Of a DNA stretch of 10,947 nucleotides, positions 1 through 8,063 are shown in pieces. Position numbers and translations under genes: made by a program. Numbering within the stretch: the stretch's first letter is position 1; every line of letters starts with the position of its first letter. This stretch comes from Bacteroidales bacterium (lineage in GTDB: Bacteria > Bacteroidota > Bacteroidia > Bacteroidales > F082), in NCBI GenBank assembly GCA_024762735.1, contig JANTGU010000043.1:1-10947 (forward strand), given 5' to 3'. The notes under the pieces are model-generated. The model was not told where the DNA came from. It saw only the letters and a list, made by a program, of their open reading frames with translations, and ran no database searches.

Positions 1-142
1 GCAATAAACCTTTACAAAAACACAGGTGCAATAACTGGTTCATTGAACAGCTCAAAACCATGCTTTCGTCTTGTGTCTCTGTTATATGGTTATCTTTGAA
101 CCCTGTTTAAAATAGATGTTGAAATAAAAAAAACAATAATAG
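1..142. other. Upstream flank of the starch-enzyme cluster
   Basis: No coding segment is supported here; I see no convincing tail of an upstream gene. A weak interrupted inverted repeat (CTGGTTCA / TGAACAG) lies at 35-50. The last 30 bases before the first gene are A-rich with no Shine-Dalgarno sequence, as is usual for Bacteroidota leaders. The only regulatory signal I can support is the TAnnTTTG box listed separately. Confidence 0.4.
91..98 (+). promoter_or_regulatory. Bacteroidota-type -7 promoter box (TATCTTTG)
   Basis: TATCTTTG matches the Bacteroidota housekeeping -7 consensus TAnnTTTG exactly and lies 44 bases before the first start codon. That would give a transcription start near 104 and a short 5' leader. 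The matching -33 TTTG box is poor: CTTG at 70-73 with a 17-base spacer is the best candidate. The box match is seen; promoter activity is inferred, and read-through from genes to the left remains possible. Confidence 0.4.
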
Positions 143-2017
143 ATGAGAAGATTTACCGGCAATATTAGATTTCGAAATGCTCTTTTTCTGTTGTTTCTGT
201 TTGCTGCCTCGGCGGTATCGGCCAAAGGAATAGAGGTCAACCGGGTTGATCCACCTTACTGGTGGACGGGCATGAAAAATCATCACCTGCAACTGATGGT
301 GCATGGTAATCGCATTTCAGAAACTTCACCGGTGGTAAACTACCCCGGCATAAAACTGGAAAGCGTGGTGCATGTTCAAAGTCCCAACTACCTGTTCTTA
401 AATTTAATGATTGAAACAGGTGCAAAACCCGGGACGATTACCATCGACTTTTTGAAAGGTAAAAAAACCGTTGTATCGCTACTGTATGAACTAAAGCAGC
501 GTGAGGCATCATTAGGAAGCCATAAAGGCTTTGATGCTTCCGATGTAGTTTACCTGCTGATGCCCGACCGTTTTGCCAATGGCGACACCACCAACGATGA
601 CATGCCCGGCATGCTGGAACAAGCTGACCGATCCAACCCTAACGGCCGCCACGGGGGCGATATCAAAGGGATTGAAGACCACCTTGATTATTTAATGAAC
701 CTTGGCGCCACCGCGGTATGGATTAACCCGCTGCTCGAAAACAACCAACCTGCCTATTCGTATCACGGTTACGCAATGACCGACTTTTACAAAGTGGATC
801 CCCGTTTTGGCACCAACAACGATTATAAAAACCTCATCAGCCGGGCACACCAAAAAGGATTGAAAGTAATACAGGACATGGTGTTTAACCATTGTGGTAC
901 CAACTATTTTTGGAAAGATGATCTGCCCACCAACGACTGGTACAATCAATGGCCCGAGTTTACCCGTTCCAACTACCGCGGGGGTGTGGTTACCGATCCG
1001 CATGCTTCAATCAGCGATTATAAAAAAATGGTTGGAGGATGGTTTGATACCTCTATGGCCGACCTGAATCAGGACAATGAATTGGTGGCTAATTATCTGA
1101 TTCAAAATAGTATTTGGTGGATCGAAAGTACCGGGCTGGACGGCATCAGACAAGATACCTATCCCTACCCTTACAAAGATTTTATGGCCAAATGGATGTT
1201 GAGGGTGCTGGAAGAATATCCCGGCTTTAACGTGGTGGGCGAAGCCTGGCTCTCGTATCCCGTTTCGGTAGCCTACTGGATGGAAAACGACCGCAACTTT
1301 GATGGTTACCATTCGCACCTGACCAACGTTTTTGACTTCCCGTTGATGTATGCCATCAGCAAAGCGTTTAACGAGCAGGAGGGATGGTCCACCGGCACGG
1401 CAGAACTGTACGAAATCATTTCACAGGACTTTGTTTACAGCCACCCCGAAAACCTGGTGCTGTTTGCCGATAATCACGATGGAGACAGGTTTTATTCTAA
1501 AATAGGCGAAGATATCAGGAAGTTTAAGCTGGCCATGGCATTTTTGATGACTACCCGCGGGATCCCGCAAATTTATTACGGTACCGAAATTTTAATGACA
1601 GGGCTTGAACATAACGGCCACGGCGATATCCGTAAAGATTTCCCGGGAGGATGGCCGGGTGATGCACACAATGCTTTCACCCCTGAAGGACGAACCAAAG
1701 CCCAAAACGAAGCCTTTAATTATTTGAAATCTCTGATGAGCTGGCGAAAAAACAAAGACGTTATCCATACCGGAAAACTGAAACATTATATCCCTCAGGA
1801 TGGCGTGTATGTCTATTTTCGTTACAATTACAACGAAAGCGTGATGGTGCTGCTCAACAACACCAACGAAGCCAAAACGGTGGATGGCAAACGGTTTAAA
1901 GAGAGCTTATCGGGCTACACCCAAGGCCGTTCGGTAATGGATAATACAACCGTGGAAAATTTAAGCTCGATTACTGTTCCGGCCAAATCGCCTATGATTA
2001 TTGAATTGGAGAAATAA
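143..2017 (+). CDS. Periplasmic GH13 neopullulanase/cyclomaltodextrinase-like alpha-amylase (SusA-like)
   Basis: This 624-residue enzyme is predicted to hydrolyse alpha-1,4 bonds in maltodextrins, cyclodextrins or pullulan fragments in the periplasm. A type I-like signal peptide ends near A27 (VSA before K28); no lipobox cysteine is present. Residues about 30-120 resemble the N-terminal beta-sandwich domain of cyclomaltodextrinases (start VNRVDPPYWW). The catalytic barrel follows. The four GH13 regions are visible: DMVFNH at 245-250, GIRQD with nucleophile D338, VVGEAW with acid/base E367, and DNHD at 443-446. MADLNQ at 305-310 corresponds to the fifth region of the neopullulanase group. The acidic stretch MPDRFANGDTTNDD (140-153) looks like that group's calcium-binding loop. 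The C-terminal 80 residues form the usual beta domain. It ends 13 bp before the GH31 gene, so the two are very likely co-transcribed. The GH13 call is firm; exact substrate is inferred. Confidence 0.93.
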   Translation: MRRFTGNIRFRNALFLLFLFAASAVSAKGIEVNRVDPPYWWTGMKNHHLQLMVHGNRISETSPVVNYPGIKLESVVHVQSPNYLFLNLMIETGAKPGTITIDFLKGKKTVVSLLYELKQREASLGSHKGFDASDVVYLLMPDRFANGDTTNDDMPGMLEQADRSNPNGRHGGDIKGIEDHLDYLMNLGATAVWINPLLENNQPAYSYHGYAMTDFYKVDPRFGTNNDYKNLISRAHQKGLKVIQDMVFNHCGTNYFWKDDLPTNDWYNQWPEFTRSNYRGGVVTDPHASISDYKKMVGGWFDTSMADLNQDNELVANYLIQNSIWWIESTGLDGIRQDTYPYPYKDFMAKWMLRVLEEYPGFNVVGEAWLSYPVSVAYWMENDRNFDGYHSHLTNVFDFPLMYAISKAFNEQEGWSTGTAELYEIISQDFVYSHPENLVLFADNHDGDRFYSKIGEDIRKFKLAMAFLMTTRGIPQIYYGTEILMTGLEHNGHGDIRKDFPGGWPGDAHNAFTPEGRTKAQNEAFNYLKSLMSWRKNKDVIHTGKLKHYIPQDGVYVYFRYNYNESVMVLLNNTNEAKTVDGKRFKESLSGYTQGRSVMDNTTVENLSSITVPAKSPMIIELEK

Positions 2018-2030
2018 AAACAATACAATC

Positions 2031-4886
2031 ATGCTGAAAAAAGCTACTGCGCTCATTGTTATACTTGCATCTGTTTTGCTGGTACCCCTTTTTGCTGAGG
2101 CACAAATTGTAACCATCTTGCCAGCCGATGCAAGCCTTGACGATACCGTAACCATCACCTACGATGCTGCCGCTGGAAACAAAGCACTGATGGATGCCGA
2201 AGGTGCGGTGTACATGCACACCGGCGTTATTACCGGCAAAAGCCTCGATGGTCACGACTGGAAACACGTGACAGGCAACTGGGGGCAGGACGACAGTCGT
2301 GTCAGGATGATACCTGTTGGTGATAATCGCTGGCAGAAAAAAATGGTGATCCGACAGTTTTACGGACTTAGCCCCGAGGAAACAGTTTTACAACTCAGTT
2401 TTGTCTTCCGGAATCAACAGGGGTCGAAAGTGGGAAAAACCACCCACAACGACGACATTCTGGTATCTGTTAACGGTTATACCCCTCCGGTTGCTCAAGC
2501 AGTAACCTACCGATGGAAAACAAGGAGTTACGTATCACACCATTTAAGCAACGGGGTGTTGAACATCGAAACCACGCACGGTTTGGTGCAGGCCATCCCC
2601 TACTCGGGAAAAATTGTGGAGATTAAAAATTTCTCCGGTACTTTGCCCGAAAAAGACACCTCGGTCGCAGTAATTTTGACCCCTCAAAATCCTAACCTGA
2701 CCATGAAAGAGCTTCCCGGCTGGCTATTGCTTAAAACCGACAGCCTCACGGTGGCATTCCACAAAAATCCTTTTTATACTACTTTTGTTTATAATGGTGA
2801 TTCACTATTACAGGAAGACAAGGGCTATTTTGAACGCTCCGACAACAATGGCCTCCACTTTAAAATTTCAGATACTGAAAAGTTGTACGGCCTTGGAGAA
2901 CGCGCCATCGGCTTTTCGTTAACAGGGCACCGCTATCCTTTGTACAACCGTCCTCACTTTGGTTATGAAGTGGGGGCTGATCAGTTAAACTATTCTGTTC
3001 CGTTGGTTGTGTCGTCAAAAAAGTACCTGCTGTTTTTTGATAATCCTCAAAAAGGGTATGCCGATTTGGGCGCTGCCGATGCCAACCTGATGGAATGGGG
3101 TGCTATTGGTGGGGTGATGAAGTACTTCTTCGTGGCGGGAACCGATTTTAAAGACATCGCTACCCAATGGGGTAAACTTACCGGAACCCAGCCCCTGCCA
3201 CCACGATGGGCTTTGGGAAACCTGCTTTCCAGAATGGCCTACCGAAGTCAGCAGGAAACCGACAGCATTGTTAACCTGATGCAACAAAACAATTTTCCGG
3301 TAGATGGAGTTATCCTCGACTTTTACTGGTTTGGCGACAGCATTAAGGGATATCTCGGCCGCCTTGACTGGTACAAACCCAATTGGCCCGAGCCGGTGAA
3401 AATGATGGAAGGCTTTAAAGCCAAAGGTATTAAAACCATTTTGATTACCGAACCTTACGTGATTGATTCTCTTGAGAATTTCAAAATAGGCGACAGTCTT
3501 GGAATTTTCACTACCGATAGCGTCGGAAAAACCTATATCAATTCAGAATTTTATTTTGGCCCGGCAGGGCTGATTGATATTTTTAAGCCGGCTGCCAGGA
3601 AATGGTTTTGGAGTAAATACAAGGCGCAAATTGAAAACGGGGTCTCCGGGTGGTGGGGCGATTTGGGAGAACCCGAGTATCATCCCTCCGACCAGTTTCA
3701 TGTAAACGGCACTGCCGACGAAGTGCATAATATTTACGGTCATCGTTGGCACCGAATGCTGTTCGATCATTATAAAAAAGAGTATCCAAAGCAGCGGTTG
3801 TTTAACCTGAACCGTGCCGGGTATGCCGGTTCGCAGCGATACAGCATTTTTCCCTGGACGGGTGATGTTTCGAGGAGCTGGGGTGGTTACCAGGCACAGT
3901 TACCCACGTTGCTGCACATGAGTCTCAGCGGTTTGCCGTACATTCATTCCGACGCGGGTGGTTTTGCCCAGGGTGCCCGCGATGATGAACTTTACACCCG
4001 CTGGCTACAGTTTGCCTGCTTTACCCCGATTTTACGTCCCCACGGGCAAAGCGAAACACTTCCCTCGGAACCCGTCTATTTTAGCCAACAGACACAGGAT
4101 ATTGTTCGTAAATACATGAATTTGCGTTACCGCCTGTTGCCTTACATCTATTCGTTATCGGCACAGGCAACCCTGAAAGGCTACCCGATGATGCGGCCGC
4201 TGTTTTTCGAGTTCCCCGATGATGAGGAAACCTACACCATCTCGAATGAATACCTCTTTGGAAGTGAAATATTGGTGGCTCCCGTGTTAAACCCTGGTCA
4301 GCATGTTCGAAATGTTTATCTGCCAAAATCAGTCAAGTGGTACGATTTTTTTACCAACCGAAAATTTCCGGGGGGCAACGAGTACGAAATTCCGGTAACC
4401 ATCAGCGAAATGCCGTTGTTTGTAAAAGCGGGCTCGTTTCTGCCTATGGCTAATGCGGTGAAAACAACTGACCTTTACACTACTAAAAATCTCACGGTAA
4501 GATACTACATGGGCAAGGCCGGCAGCACTTCCAACTTCGTGATGTACGATGACGATGGTACTGATCCTAATGCCCTGGCCAAGGGTAGATTTGAGTCGTT
4601 GATGTTTGTAAAGAAAGAAGATGAACGAGGAAATCCTGTTTTCCTGTTTTCAAAAGTTGGAAAAACCTGGCAAGGCATGCCCAGAACCCGGCAGATTTCA
4701 TTGGTCATCATCGGAATGCAGGAGGTGAAAAAAGCTACCTTTTACAAGAACAATGAAAAGTTGAAAAAAACAAAACCCGGCAAACCGGGCGAGGGATTCT
4801 ATTTTGACAAAACCAAAAAACAATGGATAGTTAATTTCACATGGGAAAATAATGATGTAGTTATCACCCTAAAACAGAAAAAGTAA
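2031..4886 (+). CDS. Secreted GH31 alpha-glucosidase or alpha-glucosyltransferase with extra N-terminal domain
   Basis: This 951-residue enzyme should release glucose from, or transfer glucosyl units between, maltooligosaccharide ends. I chose the ATG at 2031 because it begins a clean signal peptide (MLKKATALIVILASVLLV, cleavage near AEA/Q25). A TTG at 2001 is in frame but would overlap the upstream gene and add charged residues before the signal. Residues about 25-150 form an extra beta-rich domain containing VYMHTGV and HDWKHV. Then come the GH31 N-terminal beta domain, the barrel with GVILDFYWFG (426-435), nucleophile D544 in WWGDLGEPE, and probable acid/base D612 in WTGDVSRSW. The C-terminal part resembles DUF5110 (MYDDDGTDPNA). 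The DLGEPE form of the nucleophile motif occurs in bacterial GH31 groups that include 4-alpha-glucosyltransferases, so transfer activity is possible. It follows the first GH13 gene by 13 bp. Confidence 0.92.
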   Translation: MLKKATALIVILASVLLVPLFAEAQIVTILPADASLDDTVTITYDAAAGNKALMDAEGAVYMHTGVITGKSLDGHDWKHVTGNWGQDDSRVRMIPVGDNRWQKKMVIRQFYGLSPEETVLQLSFVFRNQQGSKVGKTTHNDDILVSVNGYTPPVAQAVTYRWKTRSYVSHHLSNGVLNIETTHGLVQAIPYSGKIVEIKNFSGTLPEKDTSVAVILTPQNPNLTMKELPGWLLLKTDSLTVAFHKNPFYTTFVYNGDSLLQEDKGYFERSDNNGLHFKISDTEKLYGLGERAIGFSLTGHRYPLYNRPHFGYEVGADQLNYSVPLVVSSKKYLLFFDNPQKGYADLGAADANLMEWGAIGGVMKYFFVAGTDFKDIATQWGKLTGTQPLPPRWALGNLLSRMAYRSQQETDSIVNLMQQNNFPVDGVILDFYWFGDSIKGYLGRLDWYKPNWPEPVKMMEGFKAKGIKTILITEPYVIDSLENFKIGDSLGIFTTDSVGKTYINSEFYFGPAGLIDIFKPAARKWFWSKYKAQIENGVSGWWGDLGEPEYHPSDQFHVNGTADEVHNIYGHRWHRMLFDHYKKEYPKQRLFNLNRAGYAGSQRYSIFPWTGDVSRSWGGYQAQLPTLLHMSLSGLPYIHSDAGGFAQGARDDELYTRWLQFACFTPILRPHGQSETLPSEPVYFSQQTQDIVRKYMNLRYRLLPYIYSLSAQATLKGYPMMRPLFFEFPDDEETYTISNEYLFGSEILVAPVLNPGQHVRNVYLPKSVKWYDFFTNRKFPGGNEYEIPVTISEMPLFVKAGSFLPMANAVKTTDLYTTKNLTVRYYMGKAGSTSNFVMYDDDGTDPNALAKGRFESLMFVKKEDERGNPVFLFSKVGKTWQGMPRTRQISLVIIGMQEVKKATFYKNNEKLKKTKPGKPGEGFYFDKTKKQWIVNFTWENNDVVITLKQKK

Positions 4887-4898
4887 AACATGAATAAC

Positions 4899-5087
4899 TC
4901 AGGGGGCAACCCCGGGTAAAAAATAAATACTGAAAATATTTTGATGCCTGCCCTGGGCTCGGCTCCTGAACGGTTCCTGAGCTTGTCGAAGGGGGCGAAG
5001 GGGGTCGACGGTGCTAAAGGGTGTCGAAGAGCAGTATGAAAAAATCGTGACAAAACATAAAAGAATGGAACACAAAATTATAAACAA
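4899..5087 (-). repeat. Modular palindromic repeat, copy A (inverted, right arm replaced)
   Basis: This element fills nearly the whole gap between the GH31 gene and the second GH13 gene. Read on the minus strand it begins with the block shared with copies B and C (complement of GTGACAAAACATAAAAGAAT at 5047-5066). The match to copy B continues through a T-run and CATACTGC. It then departs: the GCGCCAAAAC arm of the stem is missing and a CTTCGACAAGCTCAGG-type repeat occupies the slot. The shared TTTTACCCGGGGTTGC module (about 4904-4919) reappears near the GH31 stop. The gene-proximal block continues as far as the start codon at 5088, so the element forms the entire leader of that gene. Similarity was found by eye. 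Confidence 0.7.
4976..4993. repeat. CCTGAGCTTGTCGAAGGG short interspersed repeat (inverted partner at 6570-6587)
   Basis: CCTGAGCTTGTCGAAGGG at 4976-4993 matches the reverse complement of 6570-6587 at 17 of 18 bases, so the two copies face each other across the second GH13 gene. Neighbouring GGGGGCGAAGGGGGTCGA at 4991-5008 and GTGTCGAAG at 5022-5030 look like degenerate extra units. Repeats of this sequence type are, to my knowledge, common in intergenic DNA of many environmental bacteria. No function is visible. Confidence 0.65.
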
Positions 5088-6458
5088 ATGAAAAAATCAA
5101 TCGTATTATTGCTGGCTCTTTTGATATCAGGCAGCACGATGGTGGGGCAGTCCACCGTAAAGCAACAGGAAAAAAACAAAAAACAAAATATGAAACATTT
5201 AGACTGGACACGCAACGCCAACATTTACGAGGTAAACGTGAGGCAATACACTCCCGAGGGAACATTGGAAGCGTTTCGCGAGCATTTACCAAGATTGAAA
5301 AAAATGGGAGTGGATATTTTATGGTTGATGCCCATTTTCCCGGTAGGCGAAAAAAACCGCAAAGGCTCTTTGGGTAGTTACTATGCCGTGAAAGATTATC
5401 ATGACATTAACCCCGAGTTTGGCAACAAAGACGATTTCCGCAAGGTGGTTGAAGAAGCCCACCAGCTGGGCATGAAAGTAATTCTCGACTGGGTGGCCAA
5501 CCACTCGGCCTGGGACAACGTTTGGGCAGAGCAACACCCCGAATATTACGAAAAAGATGACAAGGGAAACCTGGTTTCTCCTTTCGACTGGACCGATGTT
5601 ATTTCGTTTGATTATAACAATCCCGAGATGCGTGAAGCTATGACCGAAGCGCTGAAATACTGGGTAAGAGATTTTGATATTGACGGCTATCGTTGCGATG
5701 TGGCAGGCATGGTTCCCACCGATTTTTGGGATAATGCACGTCGTGAACTGGATGAAATCAAACCTGTTTTCATGCTGGCCGAAGATGAAGACAACGCCGA
5801 CCTGCTGCGTGCTGCTTTCGACATGAACTATTCATGGAAGCTCCACCACCTGATGAATGACATCGCGCAGGGAAAAAAGAAAGCCAACGACATTTGGGGT
5901 TATTACGATTGGAATAACTCGGTTTTTGCCCCCGACATGTATCGCATGACCTTTACCACCAACCACGATGAAAACTCGTGGAACGGAACCGTAAAAGAGC
6001 GCATGGGCGACCAGGCCGGGGAGGTCTTTGCCGTGTTTACCTTTGTGGCTCCAGGTTTTCCGTTGATTTACAGCGGACAGGAAGCCGGCCTTGATAAAAG
6101 ATTACGCTTCTTCGATAAAGACACCATCGACTGGAGTAACCTGGATAAAGCAGCCTTCTACGCAAAATTGATCGACCTGAAACACAACAACCAGGCTTTA
6201 TGGAATGGCACGACCGGTGGCAACCTCATCCCGTTATCGAAAGGTATAGACGATGATGTTTTCGCTTTTGCCCGTCAAAAGGATGACAACAGCATTGTGG
6301 TTATTATGAATCTGAGCAAAGAAGCCCGGTCATTTAAATTGGACAACCACGATTTAAAAGGCGACTACACCGATTTTAAAACAGGAAAACCATTCCATTT
6401 TAGTGGCAAACACCGCTGGAAACTGGCACCCTGGGAGTATGTTGTTATTGTGAAATAG
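5088..6458 (+). CDS. Compact periplasmic GH13 alpha-amylase-family enzyme
   Basis: This 456-residue protein is a second GH13 hydrolase, predicted to act on alpha-1,4-glucans or maltooligosaccharides in the periplasm. The signal peptide MKKSIVLLLALLISGSTMVG is followed by Q21 and has no lipobox. A Lys/Gln-rich linker (25-36) leads into the barrel, which starts at NIYEVNVRQY. Catalytic regions are DWVANH (134-139), GYRCD with nucleophile D204, MLAED with acid/base E232, and TNHDEN with D294. SYYAVKDYHDINPEFG (97-112) is the conserved start of strand-3 region I. Domain B is short and the C-terminal beta domain is only about 80 residues, so the protein is much smaller than the first GH13 enzyme and not a close paralogue. 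A 201-bp gap filled by repeat copy A separates it from the GH31 gene, so it may have its own promoter. Exact specificity cannot be told from sequence. Confidence 0.92.
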   Translation: MKKSIVLLLALLISGSTMVGQSTVKQQEKNKKQNMKHLDWTRNANIYEVNVRQYTPEGTLEAFREHLPRLKKMGVDILWLMPIFPVGEKNRKGSLGSYYAVKDYHDINPEFGNKDDFRKVVEEAHQLGMKVILDWVANHSAWDNVWAEQHPEYYEKDDKGNLVSPFDWTDVISFDYNNPEMREAMTEALKYWVRDFDIDGYRCDVAGMVPTDFWDNARRELDEIKPVFMLAEDEDNADLLRAAFDMNYSWKLHHLMNDIAQGKKKANDIWGYYDWNNSVFAPDMYRMTFTTNHDENSWNGTVKERMGDQAGEVFAVFTFVAPGFPLIYSGQEAGLDKRLRFFDKDTIDWSNLDKAAFYAKLIDLKHNNQALWNGTTGGNLIPLSKGIDDDVFAFARQKDDNSIVVIMNLSKEARSFKLDNHDLKGDYTDFKTGKPFHFSGKHRWKLAPWEYVVIVK

Positions 6459-6569
6459 CATATTAGAGCCGGCTTCATACGATCCCAAAAAATGGGGTAA
6501 ATGGTGCGGTGGTATTTTGAGCGGGCTCGAAGGTTGCGTTATATTTTGCTGATTTGGACACCTTCGGCA

Positions 6570-6587
6570 CCCTTCGACAGGCTCAGG
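6570..6587. repeat. CCCTTCGACAGGCTCAGG short interspersed repeat
   Basis: This is the inverted partner of the repeat at 4976-4993, with one mismatch. It is preceded by CACCTTCGGCA, a likely degenerate unit, and followed by GGCCGAGC. Copy A also has a GAGCCGAGCCC stretch beside its repeat when read on the minus strand. The pair brackets the compact GH13 gene and its leader. Confidence 0.6.
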
Positions 6588-6765
6588 GGCCGAGCTTAGG
6601 AGTCGAGATCAAGAATCGACTCAGTGTGACAAATTATTCTCAAGGGGATAACTTCAAAAAGATACTTCCTGACACACCACGGATTTAGTAATATTCGGAA
6701 GCGATGGCCAAGAGTAGGACTATATTCCTACTTGCCTGCATTTCGTTTAGGAAACACAAGCATAA

Positions 6766-6793
6766 CACTATTGGCAACGATGTGCCAATAGTG
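6766..6793. repeat. Perfect 11-bp inverted repeat (hairpin)
   Basis: CACTATTGGCA (6766-6776) and TGCCAATAGTG (6783-6793) are exact reverse complements around a 6-base loop ACGATG. The hairpin lies 78 bp past the acyl-CoA dehydrogenase stop codon, within the convergent gap. There is no T-run after it on either strand, so any terminator role would have to be Rho-assisted or bidirectional. A protein-binding palindrome is the alternative. Confidence 0.55.
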
Positions 6794-6870
6794 CAATGGA
6801 GCAGTGAGATTCTGGTTAAAGTTTCTCCGTATTTTACAAGGCAATGCTTACCCGTTAAACACCAACCTTT

Positions 6871-8016
6871 TTAACACCCAATATACCTCGAAATCACCAA
6901 TCTTTGAATTTCGGAGGTGCCTTCACCAATCTGGAGCAGACGTTGGTCGCGGTAAAAACGCTCTACATCGTAATCTTTCATTAAACCGTAACCACCATGG
7001 ATTTGAACCGCTTCGTATGCTACCTGGTTAGCTACTTCGGAACAGTATAGTTTGGCCATGGCAGCCTCTTTGCCATAGGGTTTTTCATTGTCTTTCAGCC
7101 AGCAGGCTTTGTAAAGCAGGTTACGAGCCAACTCCACTTTCAGCGCCATATCGGCCAGCTTGAAGGCATTGATTTGAAATTTAGTCAGCGGTTTTCCAAA
7201 CTGTTTACGCTCTTGTGCATAAGCCAGTGCGGCTTCGTAAGCACCTTGTGCCAACCCCAGACCCATGGCGCCAATGGAAAGGCGGCCGCCATCGAGAGTA
7301 TGCAACATGATGTGAGAGCCTTCGCCCTCTTTGCCCAGCAGGTTTTCTTTGGGAACGCGGGCATCGTCAAAATAGAGCTCGGCAGTATTGGAAGCGCGCC
7401 ACATCATTTTGTCGTGCATCTCTTTTTGCGTAAAACCCGGGGTGCCGGTTTCCATAATGATGGTAGAAAATATTTTCTTTCCGTCTTTTTCACCGGTTAC
7501 CGCCTGCACGGTACACCCTTTGGTAATTTTTGAAGCACCGTTGGTAATGAAAATTTTAGAGCCATTGATAACCCACTCATCTCCTTGCAGTTTTGCCACT
7601 GTTTTAGTGCCTCGCGAGTCGGAGCCGGCTTCCGGTTCGGTAAGGCCAAAACTCCAAAGAGCCTCACCGGTACAGAGCTGGGGAAGGTATTTCATTTTTT
7701 GTTCTTCGGTACCGTACTCTAACAGAGGACTAATGCCCAGCGAGTTGTGAGCCGCCAACGTGGCTGCCGTAGAGCCGTCAACACGAGCCAGCTCTTCCAC
7801 GGCAATAATATACGACAGGGTATCCATGCCCTGACCGCCATATTGTTCGGGAATGTTCATTCCGAAAAGACCCATTTCGCCAATTCTTTTGGTGAGTTCG
7901 TACGAAAATTCACCTTTTTTGTCCAACTCGCTGGCAACAGGTTTTACCTCTCTCTCGGCAAAGTCGCGAACGGTGTCGCGTATCATCTGTTGTTCGTCTG
8001 ATAATTCAAAATTCAT
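6871..8016 (-). CDS. Acyl-CoA dehydrogenase, short-chain (butyryl-CoA-like) or branched-chain type
   Basis: This 381-residue flavoenzyme has the normal family length. It should oxidise an acyl-CoA thioester to the trans-2-enoyl-CoA in the cytoplasm, with FAD and electron-transfer flavoprotein as acceptor. The N-terminal helical domain begins MNFELSDEQQ. The first family signature GLTEPEAGSD is at 124-133. The second, around QIHGGYGLMKDYDVERFYRD, is at 338-357. The C-terminal GEGTSEIQ places the catalytic glutamate at E365, as in SCAD/MCAD and short branched-chain enzymes. Isovaleryl-CoA dehydrogenase has alanine there and a glutamate in an earlier helix, where this protein has LDGGRL (G244), so that identity is disfavoured. 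It is on the same strand as the carboxylase gene, but a Fic remnant and repeat copy B lie between them. Family assignment is firm; chain specificity is inferred. Confidence 0.95.
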   Translation of the reverse strand: MNFELSDEQQMIRDTVRDFAEREVKPVASELDKKGEFSYELTKRIGEMGLFGMNIPEQYGGQGMDTLSYIIAVEELARVDGSTAATLAAHNSLGISPLLEYGTEEQKMKYLPQLCTGEALWSFGLTEPEAGSDSRGTKTVAKLQGDEWVINGSKIFITNGASKITKGCTVQAVTGEKDGKKIFSTIIMETGTPGFTQKEMHDKMMWRASNTAELYFDDARVPKENLLGKEGEGSHIMLHTLDGGRLSIGAMGLGLAQGAYEAALAYAQERKQFGKPLTKFQINAFKLADMALKVELARNLLYKACWLKDNEKPYGKEAAMAKLYCSEVANQVAYEAVQIHGGYGLMKDYDVERFYRDQRLLQIGEGTSEIQRLVISRYIGC

Positions 8017-8063
8017 AATAGCTGTTTTTTTTAATTACTTCTTCCGTTTATTATTTTTTACTT

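Larger units (their letters stand above)
6459..6870. other. Convergent intergenic region, no gene seen
   Basis: This 412-bp stretch separates two convergently transcribed genes. No supported coding sequence or RNA family is recognised. It contains one CTTCGACAGGCTCAGG repeat (6570-6587) and three inverted repeats. These are a 7-bp stem at 6600-6606/6616-6622 (GAGTCGA, loop 9), a 7-bp stem at 6713-6719/6726-6732 (AGTAGGA, loop 6), and a perfect 11-bp stem at 6766-6793. None is followed by a T-run on either strand, so none is a classic intrinsic terminator, although a terminator for both operons would be expected here. Confidence 0.55.

Noticed and set aside
2001..2030. TTG start at 2001 extending the GH31 protein by 10 residues
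   Set aside because: It would overlap the end of the upstream gene and put charged residues before a clean signal peptide that begins at the ATG at 2031.
4904..4925. Terminator after the GH31 gene at the GGGGCAACCCC hairpin
   Set aside because: On the + strand it is followed by an A-rich tract rather than T, and it is explained as a module of repeat copy A.
143..6458. SusG-type outer-membrane lipoprotein amylase in the cluster
   Set aside because: None of the three hydrolases has a lipobox cysteine after its signal peptide; all look periplasmic.
6766..6793. Intrinsic terminator at the perfect 11-bp hairpin
   Set aside because: No T-run follows on either strand, so it is listed only as an inverted repeat.
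6871..8016. Isovaleryl-CoA dehydrogenase identity
   Set aside because: The C-terminal catalytic glutamate is present (E365) and the alternative helix position is glycine, opposite to the isovaleryl-type arrangement.
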